Shown in pieces: positions 47,845-56,370 of a stretch of 64,000 nucleotides of DNA. The translations under genes were made by a program, and so were the position numbers. The notes beneath the pieces are model-generated. The model worked only from the letters and a program-made list of their open reading frames with translations. It was not told where the DNA came from and ran no database searches. Location of the stretch: NCBI RefSeq assembly GCF_020966775.1, contig NZ_JAJKFV010000004.1, positions 310,001 to 374,000 of the forward strand, given 5' to 3'. Every line of letters starts with the position of its first letter. Positions within the stretch are counted from its first letter, which is position 1. The stretch comes from Rhodopirellula halodulae (GTDB lineage Bacteria; Planctomycetota; Planctomycetia; Pirellulales; Pirellulaceae).

Positions 47845-48110
47845 CACTCGGTGGTTCCCGCAAAGAAGAAAGTGGTTGATCAAAAGAAACGCCAACAAAA
47901 GCGGACGAAGCTCATTGTTGGGTTCATCGCTCACCTTTTGTACCCGGGGCAATTCAAGTCCCCACGTCCACATGACCTATCCTACGCGACAATTTCTCTT
48001 GTTCCTCCGCGAGTGACATACATACAGACCAACACTCACATTGTGCCGACCGTTCACCAACGCATTCGACGTTTCTCGAGAACGGCTCCCTCGACCCACA
48101 TGGTCTTTCC

Positions 48111-48360
48111 GTAGGCGGGACCAAGCAAAGCAATGCTCCGGCAATCCACCCCGTAGCGAAAGTCGTCAAGACTTTCCGCCCCCACCGAACCAAAACCGCC
48201 GCGTCCTGACCGATCCACATCCGTAGGCCGGACCGAGCGAAGCGATGCTCCGGCAATTCACTCCGTAGCGAAAGTCGTCAAGACTTTCGGCCCCGCAACA
48301 ACCGCCGCACCCTGACCGCCCCACGTCCGTAGGCCGGATCAAGCGAAGCGATACTCCGGC
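48111..48360. repeat. Alternating array of REP-like repeats R2 and R1
   Basis: R2 copies begin at 48111, 48223 and 48329; each starts GTAGGC and ends CTCCGGC about 32 bases on, forming a bulged hairpin (arms GCCGGA and TCCGGC). R1 copies lie at 48153-48176 and 48265-48290. The order is R2-R1-R2-R1-R2 with a period of 106-112 bases, and the linkers (for example ACCGCCGC then CCTGACCG) are also related, so the unit of about 110 bases was duplicated. It fills most of the 785-base gap before the SHOCT gene. Confidence 0.75.
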
Positions 48361-48629
48361 ACCTCCCACGTTGAACTCTTGGGGAACATCTCCTGCCGCA
48401 AACAAGCGAACCAACCGGGTCAGCGCGTTGTTTGAATCGGTCGCTCAGGAATCGCCCAAGACCTACTCGGGGAACCGGCTTCTTTGCCGGGACGAGTCCC
48501 TGCACCAAAACTTGGCCCTACGACTTTGGCCCTAGGAAGGAATGACAGATTGGTTGACAATGGTCCGAACACTGATGATTGAGTTCCTGATGTTCGTTTG
48601 TCTCCGCCGTTGTTTCGAGTGAGTTTGCC

Positions 48630-49517
48630 GTGTTGCCACTATCTCCCATGGGCCAGCAAATCGCCCAGACTCTCTCCAATCGCCATGGTTTCTCGACCGA
48701 TGCGGTCAGTCACATGTTGACCGCGGTTTACAACGGCAACGGCAACATGGCCCAATTTTCACATCCGGAATTTGGTGGATCCGGACAGTGGATGTCCGGT
48801 GGCATGATGATGATTGGCGACATGTTCAATCAAAATCTGAAGTACCGCGTTGCATCGCTTTGTGATGATTGTGCTCGCTCCATCGCCGAGAACCAAACCG
48901 GAACCAATGGTGGAGTGTTCCAATCCCAGAGCCAAAGCGGCGGCTCGAACTACCAGGACCAACAATCGGGCGGCGGCTTCACGCAGAACAGCCTGTTTGC
49001 ACCTGACCCACGACGAAATTGGTGGCCCAGCGAACTCGGATCGCCATCCGCGAGCGGTTCACAAAATCACATGCGATACGCCTACTTCGCAAACGCGAGG
49101 CGATTGGCGGTCGCGACCGGTGACGACGTCTGGGTGTACGACACGTTGCAACACGACATCGGTGGATTCAGCCAACAGCAATCCGGTGACGGCTCCATCA
49201 CCTTCAACAGCCAATTTGGAATGGTTCCGCTCTCGACTCTGCCGGTCGTCAGCCGCAACGGCGTCCCAACGACACCACCCGCGCCGACAGCGAACGAACC
49301 GGCCCCAACGCCTGCGGCACCGGCTCCATCAGCACCGCCCGCGACCGAGGCCTCTTCATCAGCTTCCGTCTCAGACTCGACCCAGTCACCTGCGACGGCG
49401 TCCCATTCGAACGACGTTTTCGACACGCTCGATCGTCTCGGCGGATTGCTCGACAAAGGCTACATCACGCAAGAAGAATTCGATCGCAAGAAGTCCGACT
49501 TGCTGGATCGAATCTAA
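48630..49517 (+). CDS. SHOCT-domain protein
   Basis: A 295-residue protein; GTG 48630 (MLPLSPMGQQIAQTLSNRHGF) fits the family opening better than ATG 48648. The N-terminal helical segment (AVSHMLTAVYNGNGNMAQFSHPEFGGSGQW) is conserved in cytosolic SHOCT proteins. A Ser/Gln/Gly linker is followed by a middle domain (RYAYFANARRLAVATGDDVWVYDTLQHDIGGFSQQQ) and an Ala/Pro-rich linker. The last 35 residues (FDTLDRLGGLLDKGYITQEEFDRKKSDLLDRI) are the SHOCT short helical domain. No catalytic residues are known in this family. Confidence 0.9.
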   Translation: MLPLSPMGQQIAQTLSNRHGFSTDAVSHMLTAVYNGNGNMAQFSHPEFGGSGQWMSGGMMMIGDMFNQNLKYRVASLCDDCARSIAENQTGTNGGVFQSQSQSGGSNYQDQQSGGGFTQNSLFAPDPRRNWWPSELGSPSASGSQNHMRYAYFANARRLAVATGDDVWVYDTLQHDIGGFSQQQSGDGSITFNSQFGMVPLSTLPVVSRNGVPTTPPAPTANEPAPTPAAPAPSAPPATEASSSASVSDSTQSPATASHSNDVFDTLDRLGGLLDKGYITQEEFDRKKSDLLDRI

Positions 49518-50005
49518 AGCCGGAAAATCAGCTCAGCCCAGCGAGTTTGCAACCCAAGTTGCATCGATTCACGCTGCGTTGAAACGCAGGCAAAAGGGAA
49601 TCGCTGTCGAGATCTGAAACGATTGATGGGGCTCCTATTTCTCTGAATCGGTGCGTCCGGTGGACTGCGTTCAATGGTGAGTTTGCTGGCCCTTGCCGGA
49701 GACTCGCGATGCCTCGGGAGTTTCTCTGCAAGGTTTTTGATCCTGCCGATGTGCTGGTCCTTCATGCCGAGCAGAATTTGCTTGGGTGCTCCCATCCTGA
49801 TCTCACCGGAGACCTTCATCGCAGTGCTTTCAGATCGAACTTGATAGCGATCCCATTGGATTCTACCGATTCGACCTTGGCTCAGAATACGGTTGGTTCG
49901 GCTCGGATTCCAGGAAGTGAGACAGCATTGGAACAGCTATGTTGAGGCGTTCTCACCGTCGGTCATTCCACGCCCCCTAAACACCATGAAAGCAAGGCGT
50001 AACCC
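49518..50005. other. Intergenic region, no supported gene
   Basis: These 488 bases lie between the SHOCT and pectate lyase genes. Small frames on both strands (for example plus 49709-49945 and minus 49514-49819) have no start signal or recognisable motif. The promoter of the pectate lyase gene should be here. Confidence 0.4.
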
Positions 50006-51043
50006 GTGAAGAATTTTAGATTGCACTCAGTTCATATGTTTCTTGCCGCCCTAACCGTTGTGTCATTTCTGTACGTTGATGCCCGCTCGGTGTCGGGAAA
50101 AGACTTAACTTCGAAAAAAGGCAACGCCGATCAGTTGATCGGATGGGCAACGGTCAGCGGCAACGGCGTCGAAACGACGACCGGTGGTGGTGATGGCAAA
50201 GTCATAACCGTTCGCACGGTCGACGATCTCAAAAAAGCGGCGTCAAGTGATGAACCGCTGGTGATTCGGCTCGAAGGCACATTCGCCGGCGACGGCAAGA
50301 TGGGGATCGCATCGAACAAAACTTTGATCGGCGTTGGTGCGGATGCGACGATCAAGGGAATGGAACTCAGCATGAGCGGCGTGTCCAATGTCATCATTCG
50401 AAATCTGACGATCTCCGATGCCCGCGATGCGATCGCGCTGCGTCGAACGCATCATGTGTGGGTCGATCACTGCGACCTCTCGAATTGCAGCGACGGACTG
50501 CTCGACATCACCAATCAATCCGACTACGTAACAGTATCGTGGACCAGGTTTTCCAAGCATCACAAAACGATGCTGATCAACAGTGGAACGAGTCATCCCG
50601 AAGACACGGGAACACTGAACACAACAATCCATCATTGCTGGTTCGACGGCAGCGATACGCGAAACCCACGCGTCGGCTACGGAAAAGTTCATGTGTTCAA
50701 CTGCCTTTACAATGACAACGACTATGGAATCGGGTTGCATTCGCAGTGTCTCGTGCTGGCCGAGCGGAACTTCTTTGCAAACGTCAAGAATTCGATCAAG
50801 CAGATGTATCGCCCGGATCCAGATGACATCCACCATGGCTTTTGCCAAGCGGTCGACAACATTTTCAGCGAATGCAGAGGCTCTCAAGACGACGAAGGCA
50901 AGAGTTTCAAACCGACCGACTTCTACCAGTACGACTCTGTTTTCGACCAAACCGCAAATGTTCCTGACATTGTGAAAGCGGACGTCGGTCCATCGGAAAG
51001 GTATGAGGCGTTGCCCCTCGCCACCACCGATGAGGAAGATTGA
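50006..51043 (+). CDS. Secreted pectate lyase (polysaccharide lyase family 1)
   Basis: A 345-residue beta-helix lyase. The GTG at 50006 is the likely start, since the ATG just upstream is closed by a stop. A signal segment ends near VDARSVSG. GWATVSGNGVETTTGGGDGKVITVRTVDDLKKA is the usual PL1 opening. VWVDHCDLS is the vWiDH signature, with VTVSWTRFSKHHKTML and RNPRVGYGKVHVFNCLYN carrying calcium-site aspartate neighbours and the catalytic arginine. It cleaves polygalacturonate or related polymers by beta-elimination outside the cell. Confidence 0.93.
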   Translation: MKNFRLHSVHMFLAALTVVSFLYVDARSVSGKDLTSKKGNADQLIGWATVSGNGVETTTGGGDGKVITVRTVDDLKKAASSDEPLVIRLEGTFAGDGKMGIASNKTLIGVGADATIKGMELSMSGVSNVIIRNLTISDARDAIALRRTHHVWVDHCDLSNCSDGLLDITNQSDYVTVSWTRFSKHHKTMLINSGTSHPEDTGTLNTTIHHCWFDGSDTRNPRVGYGKVHVFNCLYNDNDYGIGLHSQCLVLAERNFFANVKNSIKQMYRPDPDDIHHGFCQAVDNIFSECRGSQDDEGKSFKPTDFYQYDSVFDQTANVPDIVKADVGPSERYEALPLATTDEED

Positions 51044-51168
51044 CGGCGAATGTTCGATAGTCCGCGATCAACTCCGCACAAACGAATTCGACGTCAAAGT
51101 CATCGCGGCGTTCAGTTCTGAGTATCAATGGCGGGGCCATCGCTGGGCAGAAGATGCCACGGTGGAAC

Positions 51169-51279
51169 CGTCGAACAGCAACGCGCGAACGGGTGGCAGC
51201 GAACTTGGAGAATCAAAGAGGCTTCACGGCGGAGAATTGCCCGGCGGAACAGTTGAGGTCAACTGTTTTACTCTGACGC
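51169..51279 (+). repeat. 111-base duplicated repeat, copy 1
   Basis: Bases 51169-51279 align end to end with 51476-51586. Both open CGTCGAACAGCAACGCGCG and end TGACGC; the middle (about 45 bases) has diverged. Each copy contains an R3 hairpin near its 3' end on the minus strand. Confidence 0.7.
51247..51271 (-). repeat. REP-like hairpin R3, copy 1
   Basis: Read on the minus strand: foot GTAA (GTAG in the other copies), arms AACAGTTG and CAACTGTT, loop ACCT. The stem is perfectly paired. Confidence 0.6.
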
Positions 51280-51433
51280 GACGAGGAACAACCTTCGATC
51301 ACGAGAACGACGCTTCTCTGGGACCGGCCTCCGCCACGACGGCATCACCCGTTCGTGCTCGACATGCCCATGGTGGTTCACAGAATCGAAATCAATCGCT
51401 GCCCCTCAGTCGTCCAAGCGAAGCTTGGCCAGA

Positions 51434-51458
51434 GTAGAACATTTGTCCCCAAATGTTC
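51434..51458 (+). repeat. REP-like hairpin R3, copy 2
   Basis: Foot GTAG, arms AACATTTG and CAAATGTT, loop TCCC. The stem is perfect and lies 18 bases before the second 111-base copy, in opposite orientation to its R3. Confidence 0.65.
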
Positions 51459-51475
51459 GCGTGCCAGGGTGACAT

Positions 51476-51586
51476 CGTCGAACAGCAACGCGCGGACGGG
51501 TGGCAGCGAACTTGGTATAGCGACGACGCTTGGCGGCCAAGAATGGCCCGGCGGAACAGCTGGGGACAACTGTTCTACTATGACGC
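51476..51586 (+). repeat. 111-base duplicated repeat, copy 2
   Basis: Partner of the copy at 51169, same length. It lies 52 bases from the 3' end of tRNA-Pro. Confidence 0.7.
51554..51578 (-). repeat. REP-like hairpin R3, copy 3
   Basis: Read on the minus strand: foot GTAG, arms AACAGTTG and CAGCTGTT with one G-T pair, loop TCCC. Confidence 0.6.
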
Positions 51587-51638
51587 CGGCGGCAGGTCTG
51601 CCGCGGCAGAGAGCGGTGGGCAACACCGCGAGAGAAAA

Positions 51639-51713
51639 TCGGGATGACAAGATTCGAACTTGCGACCTCTGCACCCCCAGTGCAGCGCTCTAACCAGGCT
51701 GAGCCACATCCCG
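51639..51713 (-). tRNA. tRNA-Pro (anticodon GGG)
   Basis: On the minus strand a 75-base cloverleaf can be folded. The acceptor arms are CGGGATG and CATCCCG with discriminator A. The D arm is GCTC...GAGC. The anticodon stem CTGCA/TGCAG holds the loop CTGGGGG, giving anticodon GGG. The T arm has loop TTCGAAT. CCA is not encoded. Confidence 0.92.
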
Positions 51714-51814
51714 TGAAGGCCACAAACTCTACCGAAGTTCGGTCGGTTCCGCTAGGGTGAACGGGCAGTTTCAGAAACTCTCCTCACCCGCGGCTTCCGC
51801 AGGATGTTTTGGCA

Positions 51815-52945
51815 ATGGATTTGGTGATTCAGACGGCTGATACGACGATGCAGGCGGCTCGGCACAGCTCGGAAATTCCCGCGAACCAGGGGAGCACGGC
51901 CAACCGTTTGGGTTCGGACACTCCCGCCGCACGATCCGATGCGGCGGGCAAGTTTTCGCGTTGGATGCTGTTACTCTCAATCGTGGCCTTCTTCGCCTTC
52001 GTGGGATTTTCAGTTTGGAAGTTGAATCGTCCGGATGAAGGCGGACCGGTGACGCCCGCCGCGCTCGGCCCGGTGCCGGATCGTTACAACACCGAGCGGG
52101 CGATGGGGTATCTGATCGAGATCTGTGACCTGGGGCCTCGACCGTCGGGCAGCCCCGCGATGAAGCAACAACAAGCGTTGCTGACCGATTTTTTCACGCA
52201 GCGCGGCGGCGACGTGCGTCTGCAGAAAGGCGAAATCCGTCATCCGCTGACCGGCGAGAACATGCCGATCGCGAACCTGATCGCCAGTTGGCATGCGGAC
52301 GCTCCGACGCGGTTCCTCCTGTGCGCCCATTATGACACTCGGCCCTACCCGGACCGCGACCGTCGTGATCCCAAAGGTGTGTTCGTGGGTGCGAACGATG
52401 GTGCCAGCGGTTCGGCGGCCTTGATGGAACTGAGTCATCAGTTCGAGAATTTGCCGGAGAGCATCGGGGTGGACGTGGTGCTGTTTGATGCCGAGGAGTT
52501 TGTGTTCGGCGAGGGCAATGGGGACTACTTTTTGGGATCCACCTTGTTCGCTCAGCAATATCGATTGGAACCGCCCGCGGTGCCATACAAAGCCGGCGTG
52601 TTGTTGGACATGATCGGCGATCGTGAATTGCAATTGCTTTATGAACGCAACAGTTTGCGGTACGCGGGCGATGTGACTCGGTCCATCTGGAGAACCGCGA
52701 AACGATTGAAAGCGAAAGCCTTCGTGCCTCGCGTCCGCAGCCAAGCCATTCGAGATGACCACCTGCCGCTGAACGAGATCGCTCGCATCCCCACCACGGA
52801 CTTGATCGATTTTGATTACCCACGACCTGGGTTCCGTGCCCCGCAATATTGGCACACGACGCAGGACATCCCTGAAAACTGCAGCGGCGAGAGCATGGCG
52901 GCGGTGATTTGGGTGGTCCATGAATGGATGTTGGAGCAGGGGTGA
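51815..52945 (+). CDS. M28-family peptidase / glutaminyl cyclase-like protein
   Basis: A 376-residue protein from ATG 51815. One membrane segment (about residues 50-68) anchors it with the catalytic part outside. The zinc ligands follow the M28 order: HYDTRP, GANDGASG, DAEEF, then a final HTTQD. AHYDTRPYPDRDR and the late WHTTQDIPENCS are close to the glutaminyl-peptide cyclotransferase branch, which makes N-terminal pyroglutamate, so cyclase or aminopeptidase activity are both possible. It lies after tRNA-Pro in its own transcription unit. Confidence 0.88.
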   Translation: MDLVIQTADTTMQAARHSSEIPANQGSTANRLGSDTPAARSDAAGKFSRWMLLLSIVAFFAFVGFSVWKLNRPDEGGPVTPAALGPVPDRYNTERAMGYLIEICDLGPRPSGSPAMKQQQALLTDFFTQRGGDVRLQKGEIRHPLTGENMPIANLIASWHADAPTRFLLCAHYDTRPYPDRDRRDPKGVFVGANDGASGSAALMELSHQFENLPESIGVDVVLFDAEEFVFGEGNGDYFLGSTLFAQQYRLEPPAVPYKAGVLLDMIGDRELQLLYERNSLRYAGDVTRSIWRTAKRLKAKAFVPRVRSQAIRDDHLPLNEIARIPTTDLIDFDYPRPGFRAPQYWHTTQDIPENCSGESMAAVIWVVHEWMLEQG

Positions 52946-52950
52946 GGAGG

Positions 52951-52989
52951 GGAAAGTGGGCAGGGGTAGGGAGTGGAAAGTGGGCAGGG
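52951..52989 (+). repeat. G-rich 24-base-period direct repeat
   Basis: GGAAAGTGGGCAGGG occurs at 52951-52965 and 52975-52989. The surrounding plus strand has several GGG and GGGG runs that could form a G-quadruplex. It follows the M28 gene stop. Confidence 0.45.
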
Positions 52990-53132
52990 CCACAGGGCGT
53001 CAGGGGTACAGGTCGTAGGGGCACAGGACGTTGCGAGCGAGTTGTGGTGGAGGAGGTTTGCTTTTTGTTATGTTGCTTGGTTTGCCTTGTCTGTTTGCCG
53101 GGTGACGTTTCTTTTCTGATTGGGTCGCTTTC

Positions 53133-53498
53133 ATGTTCGCCGGTGGTTTGATCCTTGCTTGCACGCTGATCGGGTTCGCCATTTGGCTGCAACGATCCGA
53201 GCAAGTCGGTTGGTCGCGGCACCGTTTTGATGAGGAGGCGGACCGGCCGTACATGGTGCGTCGCTGGCGTTCACGACGTCAGGTGAACTTTCTGTTCTTG
53301 GTTTGCGGCGTTTTGATCTTGGTCGCCACGTTGGCATCGCCGGCCCGTCGTGCTTTGTGGTTGGCGTGTTGGTCGTCCGTCATGTTGGTTTTGGTCGCGA
53401 TTCTCTTCCTGGCTGGGCTGGACGCACTTCGCACGGTGCGGCACATGCGGCACCGCATGAATGAGCTGAAGCAAACTTCGCGTGACTCCGACACCTGA
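53133..53498 (+). CDS. Small membrane protein of unknown function
   Basis: A 121-residue protein from ATG 53133. Three hydrophobic segments are seen: the N-terminus (FAGGLILACTLIGFAIWL), residues about 52-68 (VNFLFLVCGVLILVATLA) and about 75-95 (WLACWSSVMLVLVAILFLAG). A basic, RHM-rich C-terminal tail follows. It looks like a planctomycete conserved hypothetical and lies just before the cNMP-ferredoxin operon, with an inverted repeat between. Confidence 0.7.
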   Translation: MFAGGLILACTLIGFAIWLQRSEQVGWSRHRFDEEADRPYMVRRWRSRRQVNFLFLVCGVLILVATLASPARRALWLACWSSVMLVLVAILFLAGLDALRTVRHMRHRMNELKQTSRDSDT

Positions 53499-53500
53499 CC

Positions 53501-53528
53501 TTTCACGCATCGCCACCCAGGCGTGAAA
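53501..53528. promoter_or_regulatory. Inverted repeat before the electron-transfer operon
   Basis: The arms TTTCACGC and GCGTGAAA are 8 bases each with a 12-base spacer. It starts two bases after the preceding gene and lies 42 bases before ATG 53570. Either a dyad operator or a terminator stem for the membrane protein gene; no T-tract follows. Confidence 0.5.
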
Positions 53529-53569
53529 CAGCCGCGGTCTTGGTTGTGTCTTGACGTCGTCCCGCGGGG

Positions 53570-55435
53570 ATGGCTATCGACCGAAACATGATCACCGACG
53601 ATGCCATTTCTGTGCGTCGTCCCCGGCGATGGGACGAACCGATGGATCCGCTCATGAGCGATGCGGACGTGGTCTGGTTACGTGATCAGGCACCGTTTGC
53701 GACCCTGGATCCGGCGGCTTTTCCCAAGTCCATTCCGCTGGACGGCATCCTTCGGAACGATTGTCGGTTGCATCAATTCACACATGGCGAGGTGATTGCG
53801 CGCGAGGGCGACTACGCCAACAGTGCGTTCTTGCTGCTGGATGGTCACGCGGAGCTGCTCACCCGTGAGTTGCCTCCCGAGTGTTTGGGCCGACGTGAAA
53901 CCGAAAAAGTCTCGTGGCCTCGTGCGATTTGGAAACTGCTGAAACCCTCGGGTGTTCGCGAGGCTCGACGCGGCGACGAAGTGATTCCCAACGTCGACCT
54001 GCACGAATCATCGCATCATGCGGACGAGCGACCTCCGGTGCTGCAGTTGCAGGATTTTGATGGGCTGGTGCAGGCCGGCCAAAGTGTTCGTTTGGGTCCG
54101 GGCGAACTGTTCGGGGAAGTCGCGGCGATGTATCGGGCTCCGCGTTCTGCCACGGTGGTGTCGCAGGGCAACAGCAGACTGCTGGAGATTCGGCTGCAAG
54201 GCCTGAAGATGCTGCGGCGCGACCCAGCGTTTTCAAAACGGATGGACGATCACTACCGCGAAAATTGGTTGCCGCTGCATTTGAAAGAGATTCCCCTGCT
54301 GCGTTTTTTGCCGGAGCAGAATCTGCAACGGGTCGTGGCAGCGACGATCCAGCGATCCTTTGGTCGACTGGAATGGAACGCGGACTACAAGAAGACTCGC
54401 ACCTTATCGCCCGCCGAACAAATCGCCAGTGAACCGGTCGTCGCGACGGAAGGCCATCAAGTCACGGACCTGATCATCGTCCGCAGTGGTTTCGGCCGCG
54501 TGTGTCAAATCTACGGAGCCGCACAGCGCACGACGGCCTATCTCGGCAAAGGCCACTTGTTCGGCTTGGAAGAGATCGCGTTGGGTGTCACCAATCCCGA
54601 CGGGCCAATCAATTTGCCGCTGCAGCATTCCCTGCGAGCCGTTGGGTTCTTGGACACGCTGCACATTCCCGTGGAATGTTTCGCGACCGAAATTTTGCCA
54701 CACGTTCGTCGGAGTGAATTGCCGCGAGCCGCCGCACAAGCGATCTTGCAAACCAAAGGAACCGCCGAGGCCCGCGAGCGTCGTAGCGAGAAACGTCCCA
54801 AAGTGGACCTTCCGATTGTCTGCGACACGGGGCGATCGCAATCCAACGAGGAAACGTGGCAGGATCTTCCCAGCCCCACCGGGACCTCGTTCGAACCAAC
54901 CGGGTTGCTTGAGTTCATCGTTCAAAACCGTTTCAACAACGGCCGTGAAGCGATGATCATCGATCTTCATCGCTGCACACGTTGCGACGATTGTGTGAAG
55001 GCTTGCGCGTCGGTCCACGATGGCAACCCGCGGTTTGCACGCGTCGGCGTCAACCATGACCGACTGCAATTCGTCCAAGCCTGCATGCACTGCACGGATC
55101 CGGTGTGCATGATCGGATGCCCCACAGGAGCCTTGCACCGAGACGAGGCAACCGGCCACGTTCACGTCTCTGAAAATATCTGCATTGGTTGCGGAACGTG
55201 TGCGAAAGGGTGCCCCTACGGCAACATCGAAATGGCGTCGGTGAACGATCCCAAAGGACGTCCCTACACCGACGAAGCCAGCAATCGCCCAATCACGAAA
55301 GCGACCAAGTGCGACATGTGCAGCGGACTGCCCAGCGGTCCGGCGTGCGCGGCGGCTTGTCCTCATGATGCGATCGTTCGAATTGATTTGAGCGAGTCAC
55401 CGCCATTGGAACATTGGTTGAGGCGGCGCACATGA
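53570..55435 (+). CDS. Double cNMP-binding domain / 4x[4Fe-4S] ferredoxin protein
   Basis: A 621-residue soluble protein from ATG 53570. The first cyclic-nucleotide-binding domain (about 60-225) is split by an insertion, but its phosphate-binding cassette FGEVAAMYRAPRSATVV keeps the E and R that contact the cyclic phosphate. The second (about 275-400) is degenerate: LFGLEEIAL lacks the RxA segment. The C-terminal part has four Cys quartets at 469-479, 505-517, 538-548 and 581-597, in the NrfC/HybA/DMSO-reductase beta-subunit pattern. There is no membrane segment. It would sense a nucleotide and pass electrons to the cytochrome b-like protein; its stop overlaps that gene's start (ATGA). Confidence 0.9.
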   Translation: MAIDRNMITDDAISVRRPRRWDEPMDPLMSDADVVWLRDQAPFATLDPAAFPKSIPLDGILRNDCRLHQFTHGEVIAREGDYANSAFLLLDGHAELLTRELPPECLGRRETEKVSWPRAIWKLLKPSGVREARRGDEVIPNVDLHESSHHADERPPVLQLQDFDGLVQAGQSVRLGPGELFGEVAAMYRAPRSATVVSQGNSRLLEIRLQGLKMLRRDPAFSKRMDDHYRENWLPLHLKEIPLLRFLPEQNLQRVVAATIQRSFGRLEWNADYKKTRTLSPAEQIASEPVVATEGHQVTDLIIVRSGFGRVCQIYGAAQRTTAYLGKGHLFGLEEIALGVTNPDGPINLPLQHSLRAVGFLDTLHIPVECFATEILPHVRRSELPRAAAQAILQTKGTAEARERRSEKRPKVDLPIVCDTGRSQSNEETWQDLPSPTGTSFEPTGLLEFIVQNRFNNGREAMIIDLHRCTRCDDCVKACASVHDGNPRFARVGVNHDRLQFVQACMHCTDPVCMIGCPTGALHRDEATGHVHVSENICIGCGTCAKGCPYGNIEMASVNDPKGRPYTDEASNRPITKATKCDMCSGLPSGPACAAACPHDAIVRIDLSESPPLEHWLRRRT

Positions 55436-56370
55436 GCACGGTCGAACGTCGCGAATCCGAATCGTCGCGAAAATGGAAACAAACTCGCCGAGACTTTCGC
55501 GAGCAACTGCATCGCCGTCTATGGGGCGGCGGTCAACCCTGGACTTTTCGGCGACGACGCGTTGCCAGCTTGCTGGTCGTCGCGATCGCATTGATCGTCA
55601 CGGCTTGGACTTCGCAGTCCCTGCACGCGGCGTTGATGCGCAGCAGCGTGATGACGGGTTGGACGTTGTTGGTGTGTGTGTTGATGCTGTTTGCCATCGG
55701 CATTCGGCGACGCATTCCGATCCTGCCACTGGGCACGATGAGCACGTGGACTCAGGTGCATATCTTCACCGGTTTGTTCGCGGCCGGCGTGTTTCTGATG
55801 CATGTGCCTTCCATCGCATCAGGACAACTGATCGCGGACGGATGGCTCGAGGGCACACTCAGCTTTCTATTCCTCGCGGTCAGTGCGTCGGGTCTGTACG
55901 GTTTGATTGCCAGTCGTCGTTTGCCGGCTCGATTGACCGCCATGGGCAGCCAACCTCGCTATGACCAAATCGCTTGGCACCGCGAGCAACTTGCCGCCAG
56001 AGCCTCTGAGCGGCTGGACAGTTTGACCAGTCTCGAATCCCAAACGGTGCTCGGCGAGTTTGACGATCAATACCTTCGTCGATACATGGAATCGCCGCTG
56101 TCTTGGTCACATCGTTTGTTTGCCCATTCGTTTCGCCGTCGCCGGTTGGTGATCGGTTTGAATGAACTGCATCGCTACTTGGAAGACGACGGCAAGGAAG
56201 TTGCCAACGAGCTTTCCGGTTTGGTTCGTTTGCGAGACGAATTGGACACGCAACATGCCTTGCAGTGGCGGCTACGAGCTTGGGTTGCCGTGCACGCGGT
56301 GATGTCGACCGCTCTCGTGGGACTTGCCATCATGCACACCATTCACGCTTTGCAGTTTGTGGAGTCATGA
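55432..56370 (+). CDS. Cytochrome b-like membrane protein
   Basis: A 312-residue protein from ATG 55432. About five hydrophobic segments are seen: 45-63, 73-92, 108-125, 135-155 and 285-305. Histidines in the third (QVHIFTGLF, FLMHVPS) and last (AVHAVMSTALVGLAIMHTIHALQF) segments are placed to bind b-type haem, as in ferric-reductase or NapH-like partners. A soluble loop of about 130 residues lies between the fourth and fifth. It is coupled by ATGA overlaps to both neighbours, and so should form one complex with them. Confidence 0.8.
   Translation: MSTVERRESESSRKWKQTRRDFREQLHRRLWGGGQPWTFRRRRVASLLVVAIALIVTAWTSQSLHAALMRSSVMTGWTLLVCVLMLFAIGIRRRIPILPLGTMSTWTQVHIFTGLFAAGVFLMHVPSIASGQLIADGWLEGTLSFLFLAVSASGLYGLIASRRLPARLTAMGSQPRYDQIAWHREQLAARASERLDSLTSLESQTVLGEFDDQYLRRYMESPLSWSHRLFAHSFRRRRLVIGLNELHRYLEDDGKEVANELSGLVRLRDELDTQHALQWRLRAWVAVHAVMSTALVGLAIMHTIHALQFVES

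Noticed and set aside
49514-49945. Short frames on both strands between SHOCT and pectate lyase genes
   Set aside because: No start signal, motif or family resemblance.
51378-51723. Minus-strand frames starting in tRNA-Pro (98 and 105 codons)
   Set aside because: They begin inside the tRNA and run through repeat DNA; such frames are a common annotation artefact.
56265-56366. A 34-codon N-terminal extension of the decaheme cytochrome
   Set aside because: It lies wholly inside the cytochrome b-like gene; the ATGA overlap at 56367 is the better start.
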